In this document: in pieces, positions 51,299-59,941 of the stretch
Position numbering within the stretch: the first letter of the stretch is position 1
Layout: the number at the start of each line of letters is the position of its first letter
Source: Acidobacteriaceae bacterium
GTDB taxonomy: Bacteria > Acidobacteriota > Terriglobia > Terriglobales > Acidobacteriaceae
Direction of reading: 5' to 3'
DNA length: 64,000 nucleotides
Assembly: GCA_025462885.1 (NCBI GenBank)
Contig: JAOAPN010000004.1
Span: 620,001-684,000 of the forward strand
Program-made: the position numbers and the translations under genes
The notes under the pieces: generated by a model
What the model was told of the DNA's origin: nothing
The model's database searches: none
What the model saw: only the letters and a program-made list of their open reading frames with translations

Positions 51299-53713
51299 AT
51301 GAAACAGGACGTAATCGTTGAGCTTGCCGGCGGCAAGCAGATCAAGTTTGAGACAGGACGGATGGCCAAGCAGGCCTCCGGCGCAGCCCTCACGTCGAGT
51401 GGCGACAATGTAATTCTGGCGACGGCCGTGGCCTCGCCCGATCCGAAGGAGGGAATCGACTTCTTCCCGCTGACGGTGGAGTATCGCGAGTTTACGTATG
51501 CCGGTGGACGCATCCCGGGTGGGTTCATCAAGCGTGAGGGACGTCCGAGTGAGAAGGAGATCCTGACGTGCCGTCAGATCGACCGTCCGATCCGTCCACT
51601 GTTCCCGGAGACGTTCCGCAACGAGACGCAGGTTGTAGCGTTCGTGTACTCGGCCGATAAGGAGAACGATCCTGACGTGCTGGGCATCAACGGCGCGAGC
51701 TGCGCGTTGGCGTTGAGCGATATCCCGTTCCACGGTCCTGTGGGCGCGGTTCGTATCGGCATCATCAACGACGAGTTCGTTGTGAATCCGACGTACGCAG
51801 AGCGTGCGATCAGCCTACTGAACATCATGGTCGTCGGCACCAAGGACGGCATTGTGATGGTCGAGTCGGGCGCGAAGGAAATCTCGGAAGAGAAGGTTGT
51901 TGCTGCGATCGAGTTCGCGCATGAGCAGATCAAGAAGATCTGCGCTGCGATCGAAGATTTGGTCAGCCGCGCGGGTAAGACGAAGCGCATTGCCAGTGCG
52001 GTTGAGATCGACAGCGAGTATCTCGCTGCGTTGACCTCGAAGGTTGGCGATCGTCTGAAGGACGCCTTGAACACGGAGAAGCATCCGAAGTTCGAGAGCT
52101 ACGCGCTGGTGAAGGAGATCAAGGACGAGCTGAAGAAGGATCTTCCCGAAGGCGATGCTGCCGCGGCGAAGAAGCTCAGCAAGTACTACGAGCTGCTGCG
52201 CGAGAACATCTTCCGCGAGCAGGTTTTGAATGAGCGCATTCGTCCTGACCACCGCGCCTTCGATGCGATTCGCGCGGTTACGGTTGAGGTTGGTGTTCTG
52301 CCCCGCGTCCATGGTTCGGCTTTGTTCACGCGCGGTGAGACGCAGGCTCTGGTCTCGGCGACGCTTGGCACAACCGACGATGCACAGCGGATGGAGAGCT
52401 ATGAAGGCGAGCAGAAGCGCCGCTTCATGCTGCACTACAACTTCCCACCGTTCTCGGTAGGCGAGGTAGGGCGCATGTCGGGTGTTGGCCGGCGCGAGAT
52501 CGGACATGGAGCGCTTGCGTTCCGTGCGATCGAGGCTGTGCTGCCGGGCGAGGATGAGTCTCCTTACACGCTGCGCGTGGTTTCGGACATCCTGGAGTCG
52601 AACGGATCGTCTTCGATGGCAACGGTGTGCGGCGCTTCGCTGGCACTGATGCAGGCCGGTATCCCGTTGAAGGGTGCTGTAGCCGGTGTGGCGATGGGCC
52701 TGGTGAAGGAAGGCGAGAACTACGCCATCCTCTCCGACATCGCGGGTGCGGAAGATCATTACGGCGATATGGACTTCAAGGTCGCTGGAACGCGCAAGGG
52801 CATTACGGCGCTCCAGATGGACATCAAGATCATGGGCATTACGGCGCAGATTATGCGTGAGGCTCTCGAGCAGGCTCGCAAGGGCCGTCTCTGGCTGCTG
52901 GATACGATGGACGCGACGATCTCGGGCGCAAGCGAAGAGAAGTCGCAGTTTGCTCCTCGCATCCACACCATCCAGATCCCTACGGACAAGATTCGCGACC
53001 TGATCGGACCGGGCGGCAAGGTGATCCGCGGGATCATCGATGCGACCGGCGTAAAGATCGACGTAGACGATACGGGCCGCGTGAATGTGGCTTCGAGCGA
53101 TGCCGATGGACTGGCGCGCGCGATCCAGATGATCAGCGACATTACTGCTGTTCCGGAGATCGGCAAGATCTACCTGGGCAAGGTCGTTCGGATCGCCGAG
53201 TTCGGCGCATTCGTTGAGATCTTCCCCGGCACGGACGGCTTGCTGCACGTCTCGGAGATCGCAGAGCATCGCGTGAAGGAAGTGAAAGACGAGCTTCGTG
53301 ACGGTGACCAGATTCTGGTGAAGGTGCTTTCGATCGAAGGCAACCGCATCAAACTTTCGCGCAAGGCTGTACTGCGTGAGCAGCGTGCGAAGCTTGGTCT
53401 GCCTGAGGTTGGTGCCGAGGGTGGCGCTCCTATTCCTGCAGGCAATGCCGCACCGGTTGATGCCGAGGATGCCGACCTTGAGGACGAAGACGACTTCGAG
53501 GATGGCGATGACGAGGGAACGGAGTCGGATGAGCCGAACTTCAACCGCGCTGACGATGCTGCTCCTGTTGCGGGCGCACCGGCTGGCCGTGGTCCTGGCG
53601 GAGCGCCTGGTGCTGGTGGCCAGCGTCGTCCGGGTGGCGGCGGTCGCCGTCGTCGCAGCGGTCGTCGTCCGGGCTCCGGTTCGGGTGCACCTCCGGCTGG
53701 TGGCAATAGCTAG
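51299..53713 (+). CDS. pnp: Polyribonucleotide nucleotidyltransferase (PNPase)
   Basis: 804 residues. Two RNase PH domains with an alpha-helical middle: F-F-P-L-T-V-E-Y-R-E and R-Q-I-D-R-P-I-R-P-L-F-P in the first, and G-E-T-Q-A-L-V-S-A-T-L-G-T near the start of the second. Catalytic residues fall in D-I-A-G-A-E-D-H-Y-G-D-M-D-F-K-V-A-G-T. A KH domain (L-I-G-P-G-G-K-V-I-R-G-I) and an S1 domain (G-K-V-V-R-I-A-E-F-G-A-F-V-E) follow to about residue 700. The remaining ~100 residues are unusual: an acidic stretch and then a Gly/Arg/Pro-rich tail. It degrades RNA 3' to 5' by phosphorolysis. Confidence 0.98.
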   Translation: MKQDVIVELAGGKQIKFETGRMAKQASGAALTSSGDNVILATAVASPDPKEGIDFFPLTVEYREFTYAGGRIPGGFIKREGRPSEKEILTCRQIDRPIRPLFPETFRNETQVVAFVYSADKENDPDVLGINGASCALALSDIPFHGPVGAVRIGIINDEFVVNPTYAERAISLLNIMVVGTKDGIVMVESGAKEISEEKVVAAIEFAHEQIKKICAAIEDLVSRAGKTKRIASAVEIDSEYLAALTSKVGDRLKDALNTEKHPKFESYALVKEIKDELKKDLPEGDAAAAKKLSKYYELLRENIFREQVLNERIRPDHRAFDAIRAVTVEVGVLPRVHGSALFTRGETQALVSATLGTTDDAQRMESYEGEQKRRFMLHYNFPPFSVGEVGRMSGVGRREIGHGALAFRAIEAVLPGEDESPYTLRVVSDILESNGSSSMATVCGASLALMQAGIPLKGAVAGVAMGLVKEGENYAILSDIAGAEDHYGDMDFKVAGTRKGITALQMDIKIMGITAQIMREALEQARKGRLWLLDTMDATISGASEEKSQFAPRIHTIQIPTDKIRDLIGPGGKVIRGIIDATGVKIDVDDTGRVNVASSDADGLARAIQMISDITAVPEIGKIYLGKVVRIAEFGAFVEIFPGTDGLLHVSEIAEHRVKEVKDELRDGDQILVKVLSIEGNRIKLSRKAVLREQRAKLGLPEVGAEGGAPIPAGNAAPVDAEDADLEDEDDFEDGDDEGTESDEPNFNRADDAAPVAGAPAGRGPGGAPGAGGQRRPGGGGRRRRSGRRPGSGSGAPPAGGNS

Positions 53714-53734
53714 TCTGCTTCAAAGGAATAAGAG

Positions 53735-53760
53735 AAGGGCCGCGCTGATGCGCGGCCCTT
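53735..53760 (+). terminator. Terminator hairpin after pnp
   Basis: A perfect 11-bp stem (53735-53745 with 53750-53760) with the loop tgat, ending in TT then TGGCTT. The T-run is short, so it may act partly or mainly as an RNA-end stabiliser. It lies 21 bases past the pnp stop and 16 before the next start. Confidence 0.8.
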
Positions 53761-53776
53761 TGGCTTGGGTGGAGCG

Positions 53777-54616
53777 ATGAAGCGAACGGTGGGGTGGATG
53801 TTCGGGGCGTACTGTTTGCTGGCGGCGAGCGAGTGGCTGCTGGACCCGGTTTCGCTGCGGGCACGAGCTGTCCTGTATGGGCTGGTGGGCCTTGGGGCGC
53901 TGGTTGGCAATCGGGGTCGCGCGTGGGCGGTGCGGGGAGAGTTGGTGAAGCTGGGGTTGGCTTCCTTGCTCCTGCTGGCGGTACCCGAGGTGGCCGCTGC
54001 CTGGGCACTAGGGCATGTTTCGGGGAATCTTGGGACGGTAGTGTGGGGGATCGTCCCGGTGTTTCTGGTGCTGGTGGTGGCGCAGGAGGATGGGGTTGCG
54101 ATGCGGATGCTGGTGCCGGCCGTGGTGGGGCTGGGGGGAGTTCTGTTGCTGATTCCGTCGTCTTTGCCGGAGTCCACGGTAGGGCGGATCGCTGCGGCTG
54201 TGCTGGTTGGGAGTGCGCTTCTGATCGCGTTCTCCGGCGTGTGGATTTATCGGATTTTGCAGAAGTTTGAGTGGATGCAGGCGGTGGCGGTGATCTGTGT
54301 AGCGAATGCTGTTGTGCTGTTCGTAGCGGGGCTGCTGTTTGGCGGAAGCGGGTGGGGGCTTGGTGGGAATTGGTCTGGGGTACTACTGCGCGGGGCTGAG
54401 ATTTTGTTGCTGGTCGGGGTATTGCGAGGGGGCACTCCGCTGCAGGTGGGGGCGCGTTTTCTGCTCGTTCCTTTGCTCACGATCGTCGAGGGCGTTGTTT
54501 TGTTGCGGCCGGAGTTGACGGTGCGGATGGGAGTCGGAGCGGCCTTGCTTGCGGGTGGCACTGGATACTTGTTGCTTGCGCGTGAGGGTGACGAGGATGG
54601 TTCGCTATCGCTGTGA
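53777..54616 (+). CDS. Multi-pass membrane protein, EamA/DMT-like
   Basis: 279 residues from the ATG at 53777 (GGAG 3-4 bases upstream is close; an upstream start in the terminator is unlikely). About ten hydrophobic helices over the whole length, with few charged residues. The two-half layout and W-A-L-G-H-V-S-G-N-L-G-T-V-V-W-G-I-V-P-V-F pattern resemble drug/metabolite (EamA) transporters. No substrate can be named. It is followed by the second copy of the 107-bp repeat. Confidence 0.65.
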   Translation: MKRTVGWMFGAYCLLAASEWLLDPVSLRARAVLYGLVGLGALVGNRGRAWAVRGELVKLGLASLLLLAVPEVAAAWALGHVSGNLGTVVWGIVPVFLVLVVAQEDGVAMRMLVPAVVGLGGVLLLIPSSLPESTVGRIAAAVLVGSALLIAFSGVWIYRILQKFEWMQAVAVICVANAVVLFVAGLLFGGSGWGLGGNWSGVLLRGAEILLLVGVLRGGTPLQVGARFLLVPLLTIVEGVVLLRPELTVRMGVGAALLAGGTGYLLLAREGDEDGSLSL

Positions 54617-54639
54617 TGACCTTCAGGACTATGGGATGT

Positions 54640-54746
54640 AAGTGCGCCCTAGGCGGGCGGCGGTCATTTCATGGCTTGTATTGGGCTTTGCAGGGTGCTC
54701 CCGTTGGTCGCAAAGAGGATTCCATGCCGGCTAACGGAAGGACCGC
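54640..54746 (-). repeat. 107-bp dispersed repeat, copy 2
   Basis: Reverse complement of the unit at 12458-12564, with the same total length and a nearly identical core. It fills the gap between the DMT-like gene and the small hypothetical gene at 54794. Its GC end (gcgccctaggcgggcggcgg) is palindromic. Confidence 0.85.
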
Positions 54747-54793
54747 AGTTTTGAACAGGCTTTAGGAGGTGGGAGGGCGATACACTGCGGGAG

Positions 54794-55204
54794 ATGGCTG
54801 CTTCGATGTACATCGTGGTTGAGGGCGAGGATCCCGGGTTCGATATCTTCGTAAACGGGCGCTCGCTGGCGCGGAACGAGGATGCGCTGGAGCGGTTGGC
54901 GCTGCGGTTAGAGGTGCGGCCGCTGATCGAGTTTTTTTCCGCGGACGAGAACTCCATGTCGCTGCTGATTGAAGAGGGCGCGGGGAACCAGGATTTGATT
55001 CGAAAGCTGCCGCCTCCGCAGTGGTACTCGCCGGCGGATGGGCTGGTCACGGTGCAGGCTCTGATTCGCGCGCTGGTGGAGGAGCCACAGTTGCTGGGAA
55101 CTGAAGGGGAGCGGGTGCTCTCTGAACTGGCGGAGTATGCGGTGGTGTTGGAGAAGACGCGGGACCGGGAGATGCGGTGGCATCTGGCGGTTAGTTGGCG
55201 GTAG
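54794..55204 (+). CDS. Hypothetical protein
   Basis: 136 residues, unrecognised; an in-frame ATG at 54806 is an alternative start. It begins with a beta-like segment (M-Y-I-V-V-E-G-E-D-P-G-F-D-I-F-V-N-G), then alternating helices (A-L-E-R-L-A-L-R-L, L-V-T-V-Q-A-L-I-R-A-L-V-E-E), and ends W-H-L-A-V-S-W-R. It is acidic, with no signal or membrane segment. It is flanked on both sides by dispersed repeats and is convergent with mlaF. Confidence 0.65.
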   Translation: MAASMYIVVEGEDPGFDIFVNGRSLARNEDALERLALRLEVRPLIEFFSADENSMSLLIEEGAGNQDLIRKLPPPQWYSPADGLVTVQALIRALVEEPQLLGTEGERVLSELAEYAVVLEKTRDREMRWHLAVSWR

Positions 55205-55212
55205 GGAGAGGC

Positions 55213-55276
55213 TAAGTGCCCAGTGCGCCCTGACGCCGGGCGGGCGCTACTTCGTAGGGTGTTGGACGCTTCGCGT
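55213..55276 (+). repeat. Dispersed repeat family 1, copy C
   Basis: 64 bases aligned end to end with 37991-38054; the core also matches copy A. It sits between convergent genes (hypothetical and mlaF) and is followed by TTTTTTGC, so it may serve as a terminator for the plus-strand gene. Confidence 0.9.
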
Positions 55277-55284
55277 TTTTTGCT

Positions 55285-56139
55285 TTAGGGTATTTCGCGT
55301 TCGCCCAGATATTCGCGGATCCATGGGTCGGTGGAGCGGACCAGTTCCAGGGTGGAACCGTCGAAGACTACGTTGCCTTCGTTGAGCATGAGGAAGCGGG
55401 TGCTGTCGTCGATGCCGTCGTTGGGGATGCGCTCCATCTTGCCGGTCTCCTGGTTGAATTGGTTCATGGCAAGGGTGAAGGCGTCCTGGAGGCGATGGGT
55501 GATGAGCAGCGAGGTGGTGTGGGAGACGTCGCGCTGCTTGACGACCAGTTCGACGATGGTGGTGGAGGTGATGGGGTCGAGGCCGCCGGTGGGCGAGTCG
55601 TAGAGGATCAGGTCGGGCTTGGAGATGATGGCGCGGGCGATAGAGACGCGGCGGCGCATGCCTCCGGAGAGCTCGGAGGGGAACTTGGTGATGGCGTGGT
55701 CGAGATCCACGAAGTGCAGGACCTCTTCAACGCGCTGGTGGGACTCGTCCTCAGGGACGCCGTCTTCGTGGAGGCGGTACGCTACGTTGTCTTCCACGGA
55801 GAGAGAGTCGAAGAGAGCAGACTCCTGAAAGACCATGCCGATGCGGGCGCGGAGTTTGAAGAGGTCGCGTTCGCGCATGGCGGTGACGTCTTCGCCGAAG
55901 ACCTTGATGGTGCCGGAGTCGGGCTTGATGAGGCCGTTCGTAAGCTTCATGAGGACAGACTTACCGCAGCCGGCGGGCCCGAGGATGATGCGCGTCTCGG
56001 CGGGATGGACGGTGAAGGAAAGGTCTTTGAGGACTTGCTTGCCGTCGAAGGAGATGGAGACGTTTTCGAACGAGACGACAGGATCGGTGATGGGTTGTGT
56101 TGCTGCGTTTACGGCGGGATCTTCGGCGGTTGTGGCCAT
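55285..56139 (-). CDS. mlaF: MlaF-type ABC transporter ATPase (phospholipid transport)
   Basis: 284 residues. Walker A G-P-A-G-C-G-K-S at ~55-62, Q-loop region V-F-Q-E-S-A-L-F-D-S-L-S (typical of Mla/Mce ATPases), signature L-S-G-G-M-R-R-R-V-S-I-A-R-A, H-loop T-H-R-L. Walker B reads L-I-L-Y-D-S-P-T-G-G-L-D: the catalytic Glu that normally follows the Asp is Ser. It is downstream of mlaE (2 bases between), so the two should form the inner-membrane core of a lipid transporter linking inner and outer membranes. The Mce substrate-binding protein MlaD is not in the window. Confidence 0.92.
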   Translation of the reverse strand: MATTAEDPAVNAATQPITDPVVSFENVSISFDGKQVLKDLSFTVHPAETRIILGPAGCGKSVLMKLTNGLIKPDSGTIKVFGEDVTAMRERDLFKLRARIGMVFQESALFDSLSVEDNVAYRLHEDGVPEDESHQRVEEVLHFVDLDHAITKFPSELSGGMRRRVSIARAIISKPDLILYDSPTGGLDPITSTTIVELVVKQRDVSHTTSLLITHRLQDAFTLAMNQFNQETGKMERIPNDGIDDSTRFLMLNEGNVVFDGSTLELVRSTDPWIREYLGEREIP

Positions 56140-56141
56140 GG

Positions 56142-56921
56142 CTATCTCCCAAAGATGCCGATCATCAGGCGGCTGACGAGGAAGTCGACGATGATGATGA
56201 AGACTGAGGAGACGACGACGGCCTGGGTGGTGGCTTTGCCGACGCCCTGGGTTCCGCCCTTGGTGTTCATGCCGAAGTAGCAGCCGACGGTGGCGATGAT
56301 GAAGCCGGAGAAGAGAGGCTTCGTAAGGCCCTGGACGACGTCCGCGTAGACGAGGGCTCGGTAGGAGTTGTGGAAGTACGACGACGCGTTGAGGCCCAGC
56401 AGGGTAACGGAGACGAGGGCTCCACCGGCGATGCCGACCGCGTCGGACATGATCGTCAGGAAGAAGAGCATGAAGACGGTGGCGGCCAGGCGGGGCGTGA
56501 CGAGCTTGCGGACTGGGTCGGTTCCAAGGGCGCGCATGGCGTCGATCTGCTCGGTAACCTTCATGGAGCCGAGTTCGGAGGCCATGCCGGAGGCGTTGCG
56601 TCCGGAGACCATGAGGCCGGTGAGGACGGGGCCGAGTTCCTTGACCATGGAAAGGGCTACGAGGTTGCCGGTCATGCTGACGGCACCAAAGGCGGTCAGA
56701 GAGGTGGCGGACTGGAGGGCGAGCACGCAGCCGGTGAAGAATCCGGTTAGAACGACGATAGGCAGGGAGCCCACGCCGATGGAGTCCATCTGGGTGAAGA
56801 TGTCGGCCCAGTAGATAGGGCGCGAGAAGAGGTTCGCAACCGCACGACCGCTGAGGACGGAGTAGTCCTGAATGGCTGTGAGCCTCTGCTTGGCAAAAAC
56901 TTCTGGGGAGACGAAGGACAT
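56142..56921 (-). CDS. mlaE: MlaE-type ABC transporter permease
   Basis: 259 residues, five or six hydrophobic helices. Family features: Q-M-D-S-I-G-V-G-S-L-P-I-V-V-L-T-G-F-F-T-G near the first helices, V-K-E-L-G-P-V-L-T-G-L-M-V-S-G-R-N-A-S-G-M-A-S-E-L-G-S-M-K-V-T-E-Q-I-D-A (given as a pattern), and the C-terminal G-G-T-Q-G-V-G-K-A-T-T-Q-A-V-V. It forms the membrane dimer with MlaF. Divergent from the MDR-hpn operon across 112 bases. Confidence 0.95.
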   Translation of the reverse strand: MSFVSPEVFAKQRLTAIQDYSVLSGRAVANLFSRPIYWADIFTQMDSIGVGSLPIVVLTGFFTGCVLALQSATSLTAFGAVSMTGNLVALSMVKELGPVLTGLMVSGRNASGMASELGSMKVTEQIDAMRALGTDPVRKLVTPRLAATVFMLFFLTIMSDAVGIAGGALVSVTLLGLNASSYFHNSYRALVYADVVQGLTKPLFSGFIIATVGCYFGMNTKGGTQGVGKATTQAVVVSSVFIIIVDFLVSRLMIGIFGR

Positions 56922-57033
56922 GTCGTTATCAGGCTCAATGTATCAGATGCACGAGGTTGAGTTCTGATTGCACAGAGTTTGGGTGGGATTTCGGAGGGTG
57001 CGGGAGGGCGTAAGGAATGAGAAGATAGAAGAG

Positions 57034-58101
57034 ATGACTCAGGCGATGACGGCGGCGGTGTTGTACGGCAAGGGAGACCTGCGACTGGAGCAGGTTCCGG
57101 TCCCGCGGGCTGCGGCGGGCGAGATCGTGGTGCAGGTGGGAGTGGCGTTGACGTGCGGAACCGATCTGAAGGTCTATAAACGCGGCTATCACGCGATGAT
57201 GCTGAAACCGCCGATTCCGTTTGGGCATGAACTGGCCGGAACGGTGGTTGAGATCGGAAATGGCGTTACGAAGTTTGCGGTGGGCGACCGTGTCGTGGCT
57301 TTGAACTCGGCTCCCTGTGATATTTGCTATTTCTGCAGGCAGGGGCAGGAAAATCTCTGCGAGGATCTGCTGTTCAACAATGGAGCGTATGCGGAGTTCA
57401 TTCGGATACCGGCACGGATCGTGGAGAAGAATACGCTCAGGGTTCCGGATGGGATTCCGTTCGAGCATGCGGCATTGACGGAGCCGCTGGCCTGCGTGGT
57501 GCGGGGGCTGGAAGAGAGCGGAGCGATGGCCGGCAGCAGCATGATCGTGATTGGGGCGGGTCCGATCGGGCTGATGTTTATCCATGTGGCGGCGTTGAGT
57601 GGCGTGCGGGTGATTGCGGTGGTAAAGCGTGACGACCAGATTGAGACAGCGAAGCTCTTCGGAGCGGAGCAGGTGGTTCAGGTCGGGAGTGGCGTGGATG
57701 CAGTCGCGGCTGCCCGGGTGCTGACGCCGGAGGGTCGCGGGGCGGACGTGGTCATTGAGGCTGTGGCTACTCCGGCGACGTGGGAGTGGGCGGTGGACAT
57801 GGTGCGCAAGGGTGGGGTGGTGAATTTCTTCGGCGGACCTCCGAGTGGCACGAAGGTTGCGCTGGATACGAACCGCCTGCACTATGGCGACATCACGTTG
57901 AAGGCCAGTTTTCATCACACGCCTTCAACTTGCCGGACGGCGTTCGAGTTGATTACGAGTGGGCGATTTCAGTGTGCGGATGCCATTACAGGGCGGGCTG
58001 GGCTGGATGAGGTGCCAGGGCTGTTCGCCAAAATGATGGAGCGAAGCAGCGGTGGACGCGATATCAAGACTGCGGTGTTTCCCGCCGGGGTGCCGCGATG
58101 A
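57034..58101 (+). CDS. Zinc-dependent MDR alcohol dehydrogenase, coupled to hpnC
   Basis: 355 residues from the ATG at 57034; 57046 is an alternative. Medium-chain dehydrogenase: catalytic zinc ligands in T-C-G-T-D-L and P-F-G-H-E-L-A-G-T-V, the structural zinc Cys in A-P-C-D-I-C-Y-F-C-R-Q-G-Q-E-N-L-C, and the Rossmann loop G-A-G-P-I-G-L-M. It oxidises or reduces an alcohol/aldehyde with NAD(P). It overlaps hpnC by 4 bases, so it is in the squalene/hopanoid operon, but the known HpnCDE route from farnesyl diphosphate to squalene does not need such an enzyme. Its substrate is unknown. Confidence 0.88.
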   Translation: MTQAMTAAVLYGKGDLRLEQVPVPRAAAGEIVVQVGVALTCGTDLKVYKRGYHAMMLKPPIPFGHELAGTVVEIGNGVTKFAVGDRVVALNSAPCDICYFCRQGQENLCEDLLFNNGAYAEFIRIPARIVEKNTLRVPDGIPFEHAALTEPLACVVRGLEESGAMAGSSMIVIGAGPIGLMFIHVAALSGVRVIAVVKRDDQIETAKLFGAEQVVQVGSGVDAVAAARVLTPEGRGADVVIEAVATPATWEWAVDMVRKGGVVNFFGGPPSGTKVALDTNRLHYGDITLKASFHHTPSTCRTAFELITSGRFQCADAITGRAGLDEVPGLFAKMMERSSGGRDIKTAVFPAGVPR

Positions 58102-59039
58102 TGGAGATCGTGGCGCGACGCAATCTGCTCGAAGGTGCCCCTGAGGCTTACCTCCTGCCTGAGGACAGGCCGACGCTGGCGGAGGCACGTGCGTGGTGCC
58201 GGGAGCTGACGACTTCGCATTATGAAAATTTTCATGTGGCTACGTTCTTTTTGCCAAAGAAGGTAAGGCCGCACTTCGAGAGCATCTACGCGTACTGCCG
58301 GGTCTCGGACGATCTTGGCGACGAGGTTGCGAACCCCGAGATTGCGTTGCGACTGCTGAATACCTGGGAGGGGATGCTGGATGAGTGCTACGACGCGCCG
58401 GAGCGTTCGATGCATCCTGTGTTCGTGGCTCTGCGGGAGACGATTGTGGCGTGCGAGTTGCCACGGAAGCTGTTCTCCGATCTGCTGTATGCGTTCAAGA
58501 TGGACCAGGTGAAGACGGAGTACGAGACGTGGGACGAGTTGATGAAGTACTCGCGGTACTCGGCGAATCCTGTGGGCAGGCTGGTGCTTTGGGTGTGCGG
58601 ATACCGGGAGGAGGCGCTGGGCTTGCTCTCCGACAAGGTCTGCACGGCGCTGCAGTTGGCGAACTTCTGGCAGGATGTGGTGGAGGACGCGGAGCGTGGG
58701 CGGCGGTATCTGCCGGCGGAGTCGTTGATCCGGTACGGAGTGGATGAGGGGCAGATCCTGGGGCGGGTGTTTACGCCGGAGTTTCGAGCGATGATGCAGG
58801 AGCTGGTGGTGCGGACGCGAAAGATGTTGTTGGAAGGCGGCGCGATCAGCGGGTCTGTGGACAAGGAATTGAAGGTGACGCTGGATCTGTTTCGCAAGGG
58901 TGGCGAAGCGATTCTGGATGGGATCGCGGCGCAAGACTATGACGTCCTGCGTGGGCGGCCGATGGTGACGAAGGTGAAGAAGGTTTCTCTGTTGTTGGGA
59001 GCGCTGGTGGGCAAGGCCCGAATGGGGTTTGCACGGTGA
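58098..59039 (+). CDS. hpnC: Squalene biosynthesis protein HpnC (hydroxysqualene synthase)
   Basis: 313 residues; the ATG overlaps the dehydrogenase stop, and a second ATG is at 58101. A trans-isoprenyl head-to-head synthase fold: S-H-Y-E-N-F near residue 40, the first Asp-rich motif Y-C-R-V-S-D-D-L-G-D-E, and the second N-F-W-Q-D-V-V-E-D with R-R-Y-L-P after it. HpnC converts presqualene diphosphate to hydroxysqualene. Cytoplasmic. Followed by hpnD with a 4-base overlap. Confidence 0.94.
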   Translation: MMEIVARRNLLEGAPEAYLLPEDRPTLAEARAWCRELTTSHYENFHVATFFLPKKVRPHFESIYAYCRVSDDLGDEVANPEIALRLLNTWEGMLDECYDAPERSMHPVFVALRETIVACELPRKLFSDLLYAFKMDQVKTEYETWDELMKYSRYSANPVGRLVLWVCGYREEALGLLSDKVCTALQLANFWQDVVEDAERGRRYLPAESLIRYGVDEGQILGRVFTPEFRAMMQELVVRTRKMLLEGGAISGSVDKELKVTLDLFRKGGEAILDGIAAQDYDVLRGRPMVTKVKKVSLLLGALVGKARMGFAR

Positions 59040-59941
59040 ACGTTGCGCAGGCTTACCTGGAGTGCAGGGAGATTGCACGTCGCGAGGCGAAGAATTTTTA
59101 CTATTCGTTTCGCGTATTGCCGCAGCATAAGAGCGATGCGATGTGCGCGGTGTATGCCTTCATGCGACGGGCCGATGATATCGCCGATGACGAGAGTCTC
59201 ACGATCGAGGCGCGTCGCGAGGTGATGGCTGAATGGGTTGGGGCGTGGCGAGCGGTGCAGGCGGGTGGAGCTTCTGACGATGCTGTCTTTGTCGCAGTGC
59301 GGGACACGCAGTCGCGGTTCAATATCTCGGACGAGCTGCTGGACCAGTTGGTGCAGGGCACGACCATGGATCTGGAGATTCCACCAGAGGCTGTGGGCAC
59401 GGTGCAGACGTATGCGGACTTCGCCGAACTTTATCGGTACTGCTATCTCGTCGCCTCTGTGGTGGGATTGGTGTGCATCAAGATCTTTGGCTATAGCGAT
59501 GTGCGGGCGGAGAAGCTGGCCGAGGAGACCGGCATCGCGTTCCAACTGACGAATATTCTTCGGGATGTGAAGGAAGATGTGGAGCGGGGACGGGTGTATC
59601 TGCCGCTGGATCTGCTGGATGAGTTTGGAGTGAGCCTGGAGCGGGTGAACGCGCTGGCAAGCGGCGCGACGATGGAGCCACACGAGCGCGCGATGCTGGC
59701 GTCCCTGGCGGCGAAGGCTGAGGGGTACTATGGTTCGGCTGCGAAGTTGTTGCCTATGATCGATCGGGACAGCCGGGCTGCGCTTTGGGTGTTGGTGAGG
59801 ATCTATCACGATCTGCTGAAGCGCATTGGCGGCGTCGATCACGATGTGTTTTCGCAGCGGGTCAGTGTGCCGACTCCGGCGAAGCTGATGGTGCTGGCGC
59901 GAGGCATGGCGATGGCAGCGGTAAATCGGGTGATCGCTTGA
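59036..59941 (+). CDS. hpnD: Presqualene diphosphate synthase HpnD
   Basis: 301 residues from a GTG at 59036 (overlap with hpnC). Motifs: A-K-N-F-Y-Y-S-F-R-V-L-P, the first Asp-rich R-R-A-D-D-I-A-D-D, and the second N-I-L-R-D-V-K-E-D with R-G-R-V-Y-L-P. It condenses two farnesyl diphosphates to presqualene diphosphate. Its paralogue hpnC precedes it, which is the common order. Confidence 0.95.
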   Translation: MNVAQAYLECREIARREAKNFYYSFRVLPQHKSDAMCAVYAFMRRADDIADDESLTIEARREVMAEWVGAWRAVQAGGASDDAVFVAVRDTQSRFNISDELLDQLVQGTTMDLEIPPEAVGTVQTYADFAELYRYCYLVASVVGLVCIKIFGYSDVRAEKLAEETGIAFQLTNILRDVKEDVERGRVYLPLDLLDEFGVSLERVNALASGATMEPHERAMLASLAAKAEGYYGSAAKLLPMIDRDSRAALWVLVRIYHDLLKRIGGVDHDVFSQRVSVPTPAKLMVLARGMAMAAVNRVIA

